NCBI GenBank assembly: GCA_003134965.1 | Contig: PLDA01000004.1 | Location: forward strand, 434,001 to 498,000 | DNA from: Vulcanimicrobium winogradskyi | Lineage (GTDB): Bacteria; Vulcanimicrobiota; Vulcanimicrobiia; Vulcanimicrobiales; Vulcanimicrobiaceae | Direction: 5' to 3' | Length of the DNA stretch: 64,000 nucleotides | Shown here: positions 26,028 through 34,871 of the stretch, piece by piece | How positions within the stretch are numbered: the first letter of the stretch is position 1 | How the letters are laid out: every line of letters starts with the position of its first letter | The notes under the pieces: generated by a model | Told to the model about the DNA's origin: nothing | The model's input: the letters and a program-made list of their open reading frames with translations, nothing else | Databases searched by the model: none | Translations under genes and position numbers: made by a program

Positions 26028-27367
26028 CGGCTGGATTCGTGCGCTACGGCCGCTTCGACGATCGCGCGGGCGATGAAATCGAGCTCGGCGTCCCCGAGTC
26101 CCGGAAAGGTTCCGACCCAAAAGACGTCATTCATGATCGTGTCCGCATTCGGCAGCTCGCCGACGAGGCGGTAAGCGACGTTCGCGTACGCGGGTTGGCG
26201 GACGAGATTACCCGCGAAGACCAACCGCGTTCCGATCTTGCGGTCGGTGAGACGTTGAACGAGCGTATTGCGATCGATCGGCGCGCCCGGAAGGACGCGA
26301 ATCGGAAAACCGAACCATGAGGATGATCCGCCGGGCGCTTCACTGGGAAGCCCCAGCCACCGAACCTCCGACAGCAGCCCGAGGAGCCGCTTCGCGTTGC
26401 GCTTGCGAGCAGCTATGAAGTGATCGACCTTTGCGAGCTGGGCGACGCCGATCGCGGCTTGCATGTCGGTGAGCTTGAGGTTGTAGCCGATGTGCGTGTA
26501 CGTATACTTGTGATCGTATCCGTGCGGCAGGTCGCCGAGCTGCCAATCAAACCGCTTGCCGCAGGTGTTCTCCTTGCCCGTCGCACACCAGCAGTCGCGG
26601 CCCCAATCGCGAAACGACTCGACGATCTTGCGAAGTTTCGGCGAGCGCATCATCACGGCTCCTCCTTCCCCCATCGTGAGATGATGTGCGGGGTAGAAGC
26701 TCACCGTGGCGATATCGCCGAACGTGCCGACCTGTTGTCCGTTCCAGGTCGCGCCGACGGCGTCACACGTATCTTCGATCATCCAGAGACCGTGCTCGCG
26801 GCAGAATTGCCGGACCGCCTCAGGATCGTACGGATTTCCCAGCGTGTGCGCGATCATCACCGCCTTCGTTTTCGGCGACAGCGCTCGGCTGAACTGGCTC
26901 AGGTCGGCATTGTACGTCGTCAACTCACTGTCGACGAACACCGGGATGCATCCCGCTTGCACGATCGGATTGACCGTCGTCGGAAACCCTGCCGCTGCGG
27001 TGATCACTTCGTCACCCGGCCGTAATCGGCGTTCGCCGAGCTCGGGCGAGGTCAGGGCCATGATCGCGCAGAGATTTGCCGACGATCCCGAGTTCACGAG
27101 CACGCATTCACGAACGCCGAACCAGCGCGCGAACTCCTTTTCGAAGCGCTCCGCGTAGCGGCCGGTCGTGAGCCAAAAATCGAGCGAAGCGTCGACCAGC
27201 GCCACGAACTCGGACTCGTCGAAGGTCCGCCCGCTTACCGGCACCACGTCCTCGTCAGGTGTAAACGTCCGCTCCTCGTACGCCGCGCGAAAGTACCTGC
27301 GCGTGCGGAGGAGGATATCGTCACGGAGGGCTTGCGCCTCCGCGCTGCTGCTCTTGTCTCGGAGCAT
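26024..27367 (-). CDS. rfbH: CDP-4-keto-6-deoxyglucose-3-dehydrase, RfbH-like
   Basis: A 447-residue PMP-dependent enzyme that removes the C3 hydroxyl from CDP-4-keto-6-deoxy-D-glucose on the way to 3,6-dideoxysugars. The active-site motif reads FYPAHHLTMGEGG: His replaces the usual aminotransferase lysine, the known mark of the E1/RfbH/ColD group. Cysteines in GRDCWCATGKENTCGKRF fit the 2Fe-2S ligands of RfbH/E1. Length matches the family (~437). Start ATG 27367 shares its A with the rfbF stop (TGATG). Its reductase partner (RfbI/E3) is not in this window. Confidence 0.92.
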   Translation of the reverse strand: MLRDKSSSAEAQALRDDILLRTRRYFRAAYEERTFTPDEDVVPVSGRTFDESEFVALVDASLDFWLTTGRYAERFEKEFARWFGVRECVLVNSGSSANLCAIMALTSPELGERRLRPGDEVITAAAGFPTTVNPIVQAGCIPVFVDSELTTYNADLSQFSRALSPKTKAVMIAHTLGNPYDPEAVRQFCREHGLWMIEDTCDAVGATWNGQQVGTFGDIATVSFYPAHHLTMGEGGAVMMRSPKLRKIVESFRDWGRDCWCATGKENTCGKRFDWQLGDLPHGYDHKYTYTHIGYNLKLTDMQAAIGVAQLAKVDHFIAARKRNAKRLLGLLSEVRWLGLPSEAPGGSSSWFGFPIRVLPGAPIDRNTLVQRLTDRKIGTRLVFAGNLVRQPAYANVAYRLVGELPNADTIMNDVFWVGTFPGLGDAELDFIARAIVEAAVAHESSR

Positions 27368-28179
27368 CAGCCGATGTTCTCCGGCGGTGCCGTGATGGCC
27401 CACCCCTGGCGCGGCCGGACCCAGGGGGCGGCTCCGGACTCCCAAAGCTCCTCGAGATTGCGCTTATCGCGCAGGGTGTCCATCGGGCGCCAGAAGCCGT
27501 CGTGAAAAAAGCAGGAGAGCTGTCTCCGCGCCGCAAGCCCCGCCAGCGGTTCGTGCTCGAGCATCGTATCGTCGCCGTCGATGATGTCAAAGATCTCCGG
27601 CTCGAAGACGAAGAAGCCGCCGTTGATCCAGCCTTCGCTCATCAGCGGCTTCTCCTCGAACGAAGTGACCATGGTTCCTGAAGTCTCAAGCGCACCGAAA
27701 CGCGCAGGTGGGCGAACGGCCGTAAGCGTCGCCAGACGGCCTTCACGGCGATGAAACGCGAGAACCTCCCCGATATCAAGCGACGCAAGACCGTCGCCGT
27801 ACGTGCACATGAACGTCTCGTTGCCGATAATTTCGCGCAGCCGCTTAACGCGTCCGCCGGTGCCCGTCGCGAGGCCGGTGTCGACGAGATGAATTTTCCA
27901 GCGCTCTGCGAGCCGCGTGCGAGCGACCTCGACCTTACCGCTGGCCAAGTCAATCATGACGTCGTTATTGTGCGCCCAGAACGCGTGAAAGTATTCTTTG
28001 ATGACTTCCTGCTTGTATCCGAGTGCGAGCACGAAGTCGTCGAAGCCGGCAGCGGAGTACATGTTGAGGAGATGCCACAAGATCGGCTTGCCGCCGATCT
28101 CAACCATTGGCTTGGGGCGACTGGCCGTTTCTTCCGACAGCCGTGTGCCGAGGCCGCCCGCAAGGATGATCGTTTTCAC
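27367..28179 (-). CDS. rfbF: Glucose-1-phosphate cytidylyltransferase
   Basis: A 270-residue nucleotidyltransferase that makes CDP-glucose from CTP and glucose-1-phosphate, the first step of CDP-dideoxysugar synthesis. Motifs: ILAGGLGTRLSEETASRPKP, GGKPILWHLLNMYSAAG, VDTGLATGTGGRVKRL, TYGDGLAS, INGGFFVFEP and FWRPMDTLRDKRNLEELW. These match RfbF/DdhA throughout. GTG 28179 is the start. It leads the minus-strand rfbF-rfbH-epimerase operon, convergent with the TPP/aldolase/cyclase operon. Confidence 0.95.
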   Translation of the reverse strand: MKTIILAGGLGTRLSEETASRPKPMVEIGGKPILWHLLNMYSAAGFDDFVLALGYKQEVIKEYFHAFWAHNNDVMIDLASGKVEVARTRLAERWKIHLVDTGLATGTGGRVKRLREIIGNETFMCTYGDGLASLDIGEVLAFHRREGRLATLTAVRPPARFGALETSGTMVTSFEEKPLMSEGWINGGFFVFEPEIFDIIDGDDTMLEHEPLAGLAARRQLSCFFHDGFWRPMDTLRDKRNLEELWESGAAPWVRPRQGWAITAPPENIG

Positions 28180-28247
28180 AAGTCGCTGGTCGGCTAATGG
28201 TCTCTGAGGTTCCTGTTCGCCGGCAGGCCGCCGCGGGTCGCGCGAAG

Positions 28248-29576
28248 CTACGGGGCGACGATCGCGACAGCGCGATCGAGCTGCGGATCGTGCCCGAGCT
28301 CGCCCGGGTGCGCATCGGCGGGCTGGACCACGACGACGTCCGGCTCGATCCCGATGGTGTCGATGTCGCGCCCTGCCGGCGTCAGATACCGAGCCGTGGT
28401 CAGCTTGATCGCGCCGCCGTCGGGGAGCGCGAAGGTCTCCTGCACGAGGCCTTTCCCGAACGTGCGCGTCCCGACGAGCGTCCCGGCCTTTGCGTCTTGG
28501 ATCGCCCCGGCGACGATCTCAGCCGCCGACGCCGTATCACCGTCGATGAGCACCGCGAGCGGTCCGCCGAGCAGCGCGATCGACGTTTTCGCGGCGAACG
28601 GCACGGGGGGACCTGCGCGCTCGCGCGTGGTGACGACGGTGCCGCGCACGAAATGCGACGCGATGGCGATCGCCGCGTCGCGGTAGCCGCCGCCGTCCGC
28701 CCGAAGATCGATGACGTACGCGCGTGTGCCCGCGTTCCGCAAGCGTACGAGGACCGCGTCGAGCTGTTGCGGTGCCCGCGCGCCGAACGACCGGATGCGA
28801 ACGTATCCGAGCCCCTCACCGATGACGCGCGCGGTGACGTCGGGGGCGACGATCACCGCCCGGACGATCGCGAGCTGCGGCTGCGCGACGCCGTCGCGGG
28901 TGAACGCGAGGCGTACGGTCGTACCGGGCCTGCCACGCAGCGCTCGTACGACGTCGGCGGGAGTCGCGACCGGCAGCTCGTCGATCGTCGTGATCGTGTC
29001 GCCGGCGCGCAGGCCGGCCGCCTCGGCCGGCCCGTCCGGAAACACGTCGGCCACGCGCACCGCGTGCGTCGTCGGATCGACGTCGAGCTCGGCGCCGATG
29101 CCGGCGCTCGGCGTGCCGTCGAGGAAGCCGACGAACTTCTTGAACGCCGCCGACGGGAAGACGACCGAGTACGGATCGTGCAACGCCGCGATCTCGCCGG
29201 CGATTGTCTGCGCGACGAGATCGGGCGTGCGGACGCGCGTTCCATAGCGCGCCACGGCCAGCGCGACCTCGCGATCGATCTCGCTCTCGGCACGGTAGCG
29301 GTCGACGTGCGCCGGGATCGCCGGCAGCCGTACGGGCGTCACACCGCGCGAGGCGAGATAGGCCGCGATGCCGCGCCGCGCGCCGCCGAGGAGAACGGCC
29401 GGGTCGACCGGCCGGTAGTAGCGCGCCATCACCGTCGTGTAGCATATCTCGAGCGCGATGACGTCGAGCGCTCCGAGCGAGGCCGGCGCGCTCGCGGGAA
29501 CCGGTCGCGGCAGCGCGCGCGCCGGGAGGACGGCGAGCGCCACCGCGACGATGACGACAGCCGAACGAAGCACCAC
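28248..29576 (-). CDS. S41-family C-terminal processing peptidase (CtpA-like)
   Basis: A 442-residue exported serine protease. An N-terminal hydrophobic segment (SAVVIVAVALAVLPARA) is followed by a helical region, a PDZ domain (PDGPAEAAGLRAGDTITTI) and the S41 core. The core holds GYVRIRSFG, DLRADGGGY, LIDGDTASAAEIVAGAIQDA (catalytic Ser) and GTRTFGKGLVQ (catalytic Lys). Such proteases trim periplasmic substrates. Start is GTG 29576 or 29573; no strong ribosome site. A 108-bp gap separates it from the divergent membrane gene. Confidence 0.88.
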   Translation of the reverse strand: MVLRSAVVIVAVALAVLPARALPRPVPASAPASLGALDVIALEICYTTVMARYYRPVDPAVLLGGARRGIAAYLASRGVTPVRLPAIPAHVDRYRAESEIDREVALAVARYGTRVRTPDLVAQTIAGEIAALHDPYSVVFPSAAFKKFVGFLDGTPSAGIGAELDVDPTTHAVRVADVFPDGPAEAAGLRAGDTITTIDELPVATPADVVRALRGRPGTTVRLAFTRDGVAQPQLAIVRAVIVAPDVTARVIGEGLGYVRIRSFGARAPQQLDAVLVRLRNAGTRAYVIDLRADGGGYRDAAIAIASHFVRGTVVTTRERAGPPVPFAAKTSIALLGGPLAVLIDGDTASAAEIVAGAIQDAKAGTLVGTRTFGKGLVQETFALPDGGAIKLTTARYLTPAGRDIDTIGIEPDVVVVQPADAHPGELGHDPQLDRAVAIVAP

Positions 29577-29684
29577 GGCGATGTGCTTCGGCGCGGGCTG
29601 GATATTGCATGCCGCCGCCCTCACCGTGCCGTCCGCGGGGAGCGGACGGAGGACGGCAAACCTCGCCAGCGCGAACTGGCGGCG

Positions 29685-31070
29685 GTGCAGACGAAGACCG
29701 ACCGGCGTGTCGTCGCCTTGGTTTTTCTGATCGCGCTCGCCGTGTGCGCCCTGGTCACGAAGACGCACGTCGTCTCCTGGAACGACGGTTCGCGGATCGC
29801 GACGGTCGACGCGCTGACCGCCGACGGCACCTTTCGCATCGACGGTTCACCCTTCGCCGTGGGTCTGGGCGACAAGATCCGCTTTCACGGCGCCACGTAC
29901 TCCGACAAGCCGCCGCTTCTCGCCGTGCTCGCCGCCGCGGTCGCTTTGGCCGTCGCACCCGCCGGTGTTTCGCTCCGCCATACGCCCGGGACCGCGATCT
30001 ATCTCGTGACGCTCTTCACCGTCGGCGTCTGGTTCGCCGTAGGGTGCTGCTACGCGTACGCGTTCGCGCAGTACCTGGGTCTCTCGCGAAGCGTCGCCAT
30101 CGCGGTTGCCGCGCTCACGGGCGTCGGAACGCTGGCGTTGCCGTATGCGACCGTGTTGACCAACCATGTGCCCTGCGGCGCATGCGCGCTCGCCGGGTGC
30201 TTCTATGCCGTCCGCGCACGCGACGGCGCCCGCTGGGCGGCGCCCTTGGCCGGCCTCTTCTTCGCGCTGGCATATGCGTTCGATGCCGCTGGGATATTGC
30301 TCGCGCTCGCCGGCGCGATCTTGCTCTGGGGAGCGCCGCTGCGCACGTGGCTGCTGGTCCTCGCGGTCGGACTCCCCGTCGTCGCGCTCGAGTTCGCGTA
30401 CAACCTGCGCGTCTCCGGGAGCATCATGCCCACCGCCTTCACCGTCGCCGTGTGGAAGGATCCCTCGCTGCCGTTCTACTCGCCCTCGATGCAAGCGTTC
30501 CATGTCTTCTCGCCGGCTGACTACCTGAGGTTCGTCGTATCGCTCCTTGTCGGCACGAAGGGGCTGTTCTCGTTCACGCCGCTGATGCTTGTGGTCGGCT
30601 ACGGGCTCCTCGTCATGGTGCGTACGCCTGGGCTTCCACGCCGGCTCGCGTCGGCGATCGCGGCGACGACGCTCGTATACTTCGCTGCGATCGTCCTATT
30701 GCAAAACGACACCGGCGCCCGGAACTTCGGCGAGCGGCGCTACGTCGATCTCTTCTTTCTCCTCTGCGTCGCGGTCGGGCCGGCGCTGGCGTCGGTGCGC
30801 GGGCCTCTCGCCCGGCTCGCGGTGTACATCGCGAGCGCGCTGTCGGTCGCAATCGCGGCGCTCGGCACGGTGGCGCCGTTCGGGGGCGCGCCGGGCGAAT
30901 CGGGCTTTGCGTTCGGACTGGCGGAGTTCGCGGCGCTGTACCGGCGCGCGCCGCTTCAGGCTGCGCTCGACGTCGTCATGCTGGTCGTCCTGCTCGTCTT
31001 CGTGCTGCGAATCGTCGATCGTGCGTTCCGCGCGCCCCGCGCTAGCACCGTGGCGCCGCGGCGCGCGTGA
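29685..31070 (+). CDS. Multi-pass membrane protein, ArnT/PMT-like glycosyltransferase
   Basis: A 461-residue protein with about ten hydrophobic segments. The first periplasmic loop has SWNDGSRIATVDALTADGTF and GATYSDKPPLLAVLAAAVAL, the pattern of GT-C glycosyltransferases that use polyprenyl-linked donors (catalytic acidic residue in the D-G-S-R loop). Start is taken at GTG 29685; the open frame runs much further upstream, but that stretch is Arg/Asp-rich shadow of the protease gene. It ends 29 bp inside the convergent Sua5 gene. Substrate unknown; the nearby sugar cluster is suggestive. Confidence 0.7.
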   Translation: MQTKTDRRVVALVFLIALAVCALVTKTHVVSWNDGSRIATVDALTADGTFRIDGSPFAVGLGDKIRFHGATYSDKPPLLAVLAAAVALAVAPAGVSLRHTPGTAIYLVTLFTVGVWFAVGCCYAYAFAQYLGLSRSVAIAVAALTGVGTLALPYATVLTNHVPCGACALAGCFYAVRARDGARWAAPLAGLFFALAYAFDAAGILLALAGAILLWGAPLRTWLLVLAVGLPVVALEFAYNLRVSGSIMPTAFTVAVWKDPSLPFYSPSMQAFHVFSPADYLRFVVSLLVGTKGLFSFTPLMLVVGYGLLVMVRTPGLPRRLASAIAATTLVYFAAIVLLQNDTGARNFGERRYVDLFFLLCVAVGPALASVRGPLARLAVYIASALSVAIAALGTVAPFGGAPGESGFAFGLAEFAALYRRAPLQAALDVVMLVVLLVFVLRIVDRAFRAPRASTVAPRRA

Positions 31071-31962
31071 GACGATCGCGCACGGCAGCGTTCTGCTCGG
31101 TGTCCGCTGGAAGCGTCGCGACGACGGCGTCGTAGCCGTCGGAGTCGAGCGCGCGGAGCGTCGCATAGAGCGAGCGCGCCGCCGTTGCGGGGTCGTCCGA
31201 GAGCGTCAACACCGCGACCCGCCGGCCGCCCGCGGCGAGGCGGCGCGCTTCGTCCTCGCGCCCGGCGGCGTCGATCAAGACGACGCGCGCGCGCGGCGCG
31301 TAGTGCGAACGCAACATCCCCGGTGCGCGAACCGTACCCCCGACACGCGTGACGACGGACGTGCCCAGCGCCTCGCCGAGCTGCGAGGGGGTGATCGCGC
31401 CGGCGCGCAGCACCGCCGGGACGGCGCCGGTGAGGTCGACGATCGTCGACTCGACGCCGACGCGCGCCGGCCCGCCGTCGACGATCAGATCGACCTCGTC
31501 GCCGAGGTCGGCGCGCACGTGCGCGGCACTGGTCGGCGAGATCTGTCCGAACCGGTTCGCCGACGGCGCCGCGAGGGCGCCGCCGAACGCGGTCAGGATC
31601 GCGCGTGCCAGCGGGTGCTCCGGGACACGCACGGCGACCGTCTCCTGGCCGCCGGTCACCGTGCGCGGCGTGCGCGGACCGCGCGCGACGATCGCGGTGA
31701 GCGGTCCCGGCCAGAAGCGCGCAGCGAGCGCGCGCAGCTCGGGCGTGATCGCCGCGACGTACCCTTCGAGCGCGCTGACCTCGTGCGCGTGTACGATCAG
31801 CGGGTGGTCCGCCGGACGTCCTTTGATCGCGTACACGCGCGCGACCGCCGCCGGGTTCGCGACGTCGGCGGCGAGACCGTAGACCGTCTCGGTCGGGATC
31901 GCGACGACGCCGCCCGCGCGCAACACCGCGACCGCGCGTACGACGACGTCGTCGCCGTTCAC
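31042..31962 (-). CDS. tsaC: L-threonylcarbamoyladenylate synthase (Sua5/YwlC type)
   Basis: A 306-residue enzyme making threonylcarbamoyl-AMP for the t6A37 modification of ANN-reading tRNAs. Motifs: AIPTETVYGLAADV, KGRPADHPLIVH, FWPGPLTAIV, RVPEHPLARAIL, APSANRFGQISPTSAAHV and VESTIVDLT. The extra ~100 residues at the C-terminus make it the two-domain Sua5 form rather than short TsaC. Start GTG 31962, one base after the SerRS stop. Its 3' end overlaps the convergent membrane gene by 29 bp. Confidence 0.93.
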   Translation of the reverse strand: MNGDDVVVRAVAVLRAGGVVAIPTETVYGLAADVANPAAVARVYAIKGRPADHPLIVHAHEVSALEGYVAAITPELRALAARFWPGPLTAIVARGPRTPRTVTGGQETVAVRVPEHPLARAILTAFGGALAAPSANRFGQISPTSAAHVRADLGDEVDLIVDGGPARVGVESTIVDLTGAVPAVLRAGAITPSQLGEALGTSVVTRVGGTVRAPGMLRSHYAPRARVVLIDAAGREDEARRLAAGGRRVAVLTLSDDPATAARSLYATLRALDSDGYDAVVATLPADTEQNAAVRDRLTRAAAPRC

Positions 31963-31963
31963 G

Positions 31964-33262
31964 TCAGCGGGTCGACCCGTCGGGCTCGATCGAGGCGAAG
32001 CCGGCGAACGGCCGCAGGATCTCCGGGATCGTCACGCCGCCGTCGGCGCGCTGGTAGTTCTCGACGATCGCGACCAGCGTGCGGCCGATCGCGCCGCCCG
32101 ATCCGTTGAGCGTGTGAACCAACTCAGGCTTCGCGCCTGCTTCGCGCCGGAACCGGATCGACGAGCGGCGGGCCTGAAAGTCGGTACAGTTCGAGCACGA
32201 GCTGACCTCGCGATAGGTGTCCGCTCCCGGCATCCACGCTTCGACGTCGTACGTCTTGGCAGCGTTGAACCCGGTGTCGCCTGCGCAGAGCAGCATCACG
32301 CGGTGGGTGATTCCCAGCTCTTCGTAGAGGCCGGTCGCGTTGCGCACGAGCGTCTCCAAGTCGTCGAACGAGCGCTCCGGCATCGTGAGCCAGACCAGCT
32401 CGACCTTTTCGAATTGATGCTGGCGGATGAGCCCGCGCGTGTCCTTCCCGGCGGCGCCGGCCTCCTTGCGGAAGCACGGCGTGTGCGCTGCGTACCGCAC
32501 CGGCAGCGCGTCGCCGGACAGGATCTCGTCGCGATGCATCGCCGTCAGCGGAACCTCCGCCGTCGGGATCAGGTACAGCGCCTCGCTCGCGCCGTCGCCG
32601 TCGAACGCGTACATCTGGTCGGAGAACTTCGAGAGCTGTCCGGTCGACCACATCGTCGAACGCGAGACGAGCAGCGGCGGGTCGATCTCCACGTATCCGT
32701 TGCGTGCGGCGCGGTCGAGAAAGAACTGTGCGAGCGCGCGCGAGAGGCGCGCGCCGGCGCCGCGCAGCACGGTGAAGCGCGAACCCGACAGCTTCGTGGC
32801 GCGTTCGAAGTCGAAGATCCCGAGCCGTTCGCCGATCTCCCAATGCGGCTTCGGTGTGAACGCGAAGCGCGGCGGTTCGCCCCAGCTGCGCACCAGAACG
32901 TTGGCGTGCTCGTCGCTGCCGTCCGGGACCGAGCCGTCGAGCACGTTGGGAATCTCGGAGAGCTCCGCGTCGATCTGCTGGTCGAGCGCGGGCAACGGCT
33001 CGCCGGCCGTCGCGATGCGCGCATCGAGCTCAGCGATCCGCGGGCGCAGCTCGGCCGCCGCGGCCTTCTTGTCGGCGGCTTTCCCGATCTCGGCGGTCAA
33101 CGTGTTCTTGTGGGCCTTCAGCGATTCGACGGTCGTGAGCGCGGCGCGGCGCTCGCGGTCGAGATCGAGGATGCGAGCGACGAACTCCACCCCGACCCCG
33201 CGCCGGCGTGCCGCGACGCGGACGTGATCGGGTTCGCGCCGCAGCAGGTCGAGATTCAGCAC
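31964..33262 (-). CDS. serS: Seryl-tRNA synthetase
   Basis: A 432-residue class-II aminoacyl-tRNA synthetase. The N-terminal part (residues ~1-110) is the long coiled-coil arm that reads the serine tRNA variable arm. The catalytic part shows motif 2 (FRKEAGAAGKDTRGLIRQHQ), the serine-binding region (TAEVPLTAMHRDEIL) and motif 3 (NGSGGAIGRTLVAIVENYQ). Length is typical (~425). Start GTG 33262 gives VLNLDLLRREPDHV, the canonical N-terminus; upstream codons are unrelated. It is followed directly by the Sua5 gene. Confidence 0.96.
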   Translation of the reverse strand: MLNLDLLRREPDHVRVAARRRGVGVEFVARILDLDRERRAALTTVESLKAHKNTLTAEIGKAADKKAAAAELRPRIAELDARIATAGEPLPALDQQIDAELSEIPNVLDGSVPDGSDEHANVLVRSWGEPPRFAFTPKPHWEIGERLGIFDFERATKLSGSRFTVLRGAGARLSRALAQFFLDRAARNGYVEIDPPLLVSRSTMWSTGQLSKFSDQMYAFDGDGASEALYLIPTAEVPLTAMHRDEILSGDALPVRYAAHTPCFRKEAGAAGKDTRGLIRQHQFEKVELVWLTMPERSFDDLETLVRNATGLYEELGITHRVMLLCAGDTGFNAAKTYDVEAWMPGADTYREVSSCSNCTDFQARRSSIRFRREAGAKPELVHTLNGSGGAIGRTLVAIVENYQRADGGVTIPEILRPFAGFASIEPDGSTR

Positions 33263-33315
33263 AGGCCCGCGCGTTCGCGATGGCACGGGCCCCCTCCGTG
33301 TCGAAGCGGGGAGGG

Positions 33316-34551
33316 ATGCGAGCGCTGCGCCCGGGTGCGACCTTCGAGATCCAACGGCTCCTCGCGCCCGCCGAGGCGCTCGCGGAGTACCTCGGCGCGG
33401 TGCCGCTTCGGCCGCTGGGAACCGAGCGGGTCGGGCTCGATGCCGCCTTCGGCCGGATCTTGGCGCACGACGCGATCGCCGAGACGCACTATCCCGCCGA
33501 CGATCGTTCGACGATGGACGGCTTCGCGGTCCGTTCCTGCGACGGCGACGCGCCGCGCCGGATCGTCGGAACGATCCGCATGGGCCACGCTCCACCGGGC
33601 CCGCTGCGGCCGGGCGAGGCGATGCGGATCCCGACCGGCGGCGTGCTCCCGCCCGGTGCCGACGCTGTGCTGCCGGTCGAGGACGCGACCGAGAACGGCG
33701 ACGATCTCGTCCCGGCCGCGGTGCCGGCCGCCGGAGACTGCTACACCCCCCGCGGCGACGACATGGCTCCGGGCGACGTCGTGCTGCGCGCCGGCCGGCG
33801 GATCGCCGCCGCCGAGCTCTCCGTGCTGGCGACGCTCGGTGTGGTCGGGATCGAGGTGTACCGCCGGCCGCGGGTCGCGATCGTATCGACCGGCGACGAG
33901 CTCGTCCCGCCGGGCGATCGGCCGGGGACCGGGCAGGTGCGCGACTCCAACCGCTGGGCGATCGCCGGCGGCCTCATCGCGCTCGGCTGCGAGGTGGTGC
34001 ACCTGCCGCGTGCGATCGACGAGGCCGGCGCGATTCGCGACGCAATCGCCGGCGGGCTCGCGATCGCCGATGCGGTCGTGCTGACCGGCGGCTCGTCGGT
34101 CGGCGCGCGGGATCACGTCCCGGCGACGATCGACGCGCTCGGCCCGCCCGGCGTCGTCGTCCACGGGCTGCGGGTGAAGCCTGGGAAGCCGACGGTGTTC
34201 GGTGCGGTCGGCACCCAGCCCGTCGTCGGCCTGCCCGGCAACCCCACCAGCGCGCTCACCATCCTCGACGCGATCGCCTGCGAGGTCTTCCGTGCGCTGA
34301 CCGGCGAGACCGGAGCACGTCGCGCGACGGTCGCCGCGCTCGCCGCCGAACCGTTCGCCGGGCGCGCCGGCTGGACGTGGTACGTCCCCGCCGCGCTCGA
34401 TCCGTCGGGCGGCGCGCGGCCGTTGACGCTGCGCTCCTCGCACACCAGCCTGTTGGCGCGCGCCGACGGGTACGTCGTGCTCGGCCCGGAGCGCGTCCGG
34501 ATCGAGCCGGGCGAGCCGGTCACGCTGATCCGCTACGGGGGTGCCGGGTGA
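33316..34551 (+). CDS. moeA: Molybdopterin molybdenumtransferase
   Basis: A 411-residue enzyme that inserts molybdate into adenylated molybdopterin. Motifs: DDRSTMDGFAVRS, IPTGGVLPPGADAVLPVED, IVSTGDELVPPG, VRDSNRWAIAGG, LTGGSSVGARDHVP and GLPGNPTSALTI. Starts at ATG 33316 or ATG 33280; the conserved part begins with LLAPAEALAEYLG, so both are possible, and the GGGGAGG before 33316 is too close to judge. It leads a plus operon with a BON lipoprotein, hisC and a phosphoesterase. moaC at the window end suggests a complete cofactor pathway. Confidence 0.93.
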   Translation: MRALRPGATFEIQRLLAPAEALAEYLGAVPLRPLGTERVGLDAAFGRILAHDAIAETHYPADDRSTMDGFAVRSCDGDAPRRIVGTIRMGHAPPGPLRPGEAMRIPTGGVLPPGADAVLPVEDATENGDDLVPAAVPAAGDCYTPRGDDMAPGDVVLRAGRRIAAAELSVLATLGVVGIEVYRRPRVAIVSTGDELVPPGDRPGTGQVRDSNRWAIAGGLIALGCEVVHLPRAIDEAGAIRDAIAGGLAIADAVVLTGGSSVGARDHVPATIDALGPPGVVVHGLRVKPGKPTVFGAVGTQPVVGLPGNPTSALTILDAIACEVFRALTGETGARRATVAALAAEPFAGRAGWTWYVPAALDPSGGARPLTLRSSHTSLLARADGYVVLGPERVRIEPGEPVTLIRYGGAG

Positions 34552-34871
34552 GGACGGCCGCCGGGGTCGCCGCGCTGCTGGCGCTGGCCGGCCTCGCCGG
34601 CTGCACCGGCTCGTCCCGCGAACGTGCGGAGCCCGCGCCGACTCGCGCCGCGACCGACGTGCTGAAGGATGCGCTGGTCCAGAGCAGCATCAAGGCGGCG
34701 CTCGTCGCGGAGGTCGGCGCGCTTCGGGTCACCGTGCACGTGGAGCGTGGGGTCGCCACGCTCGCCGGGACGACCCTGGACGCGAAGACCAAAGCCGGCG
34801 CCCTCGCCGCCGCGCGCGACACCGCTGGGGTTCGCAACGTCGTTGACCGCATTCGGGTCGCAGGTCCGTGA
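34548..34871 (+). CDS. BON-domain lipoprotein
   Basis: A 107-residue lipoprotein: lipobox LAGC near residue 16 of the GTG-34548 start, then a short linker, then one BON domain (DALVQSSIKAALVAEVGAL, VTVHVERGVATLAGTTLDA, GVRNVVDRIRV). BON domains are thought to bind phospholipid or other envelope components. It overlaps moeA (GTGA) and hisC (GTGA), so the three are translationally coupled although their functions are unrelated. Confidence 0.75.
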   Translation: MRTAAGVAALLALAGLAGCTGSSRERAEPAPTRAATDVLKDALVQSSIKAALVAEVGALRVTVHVERGVATLAGTTLDAKTKAGALAAARDTAGVRNVVDRIRVAGP

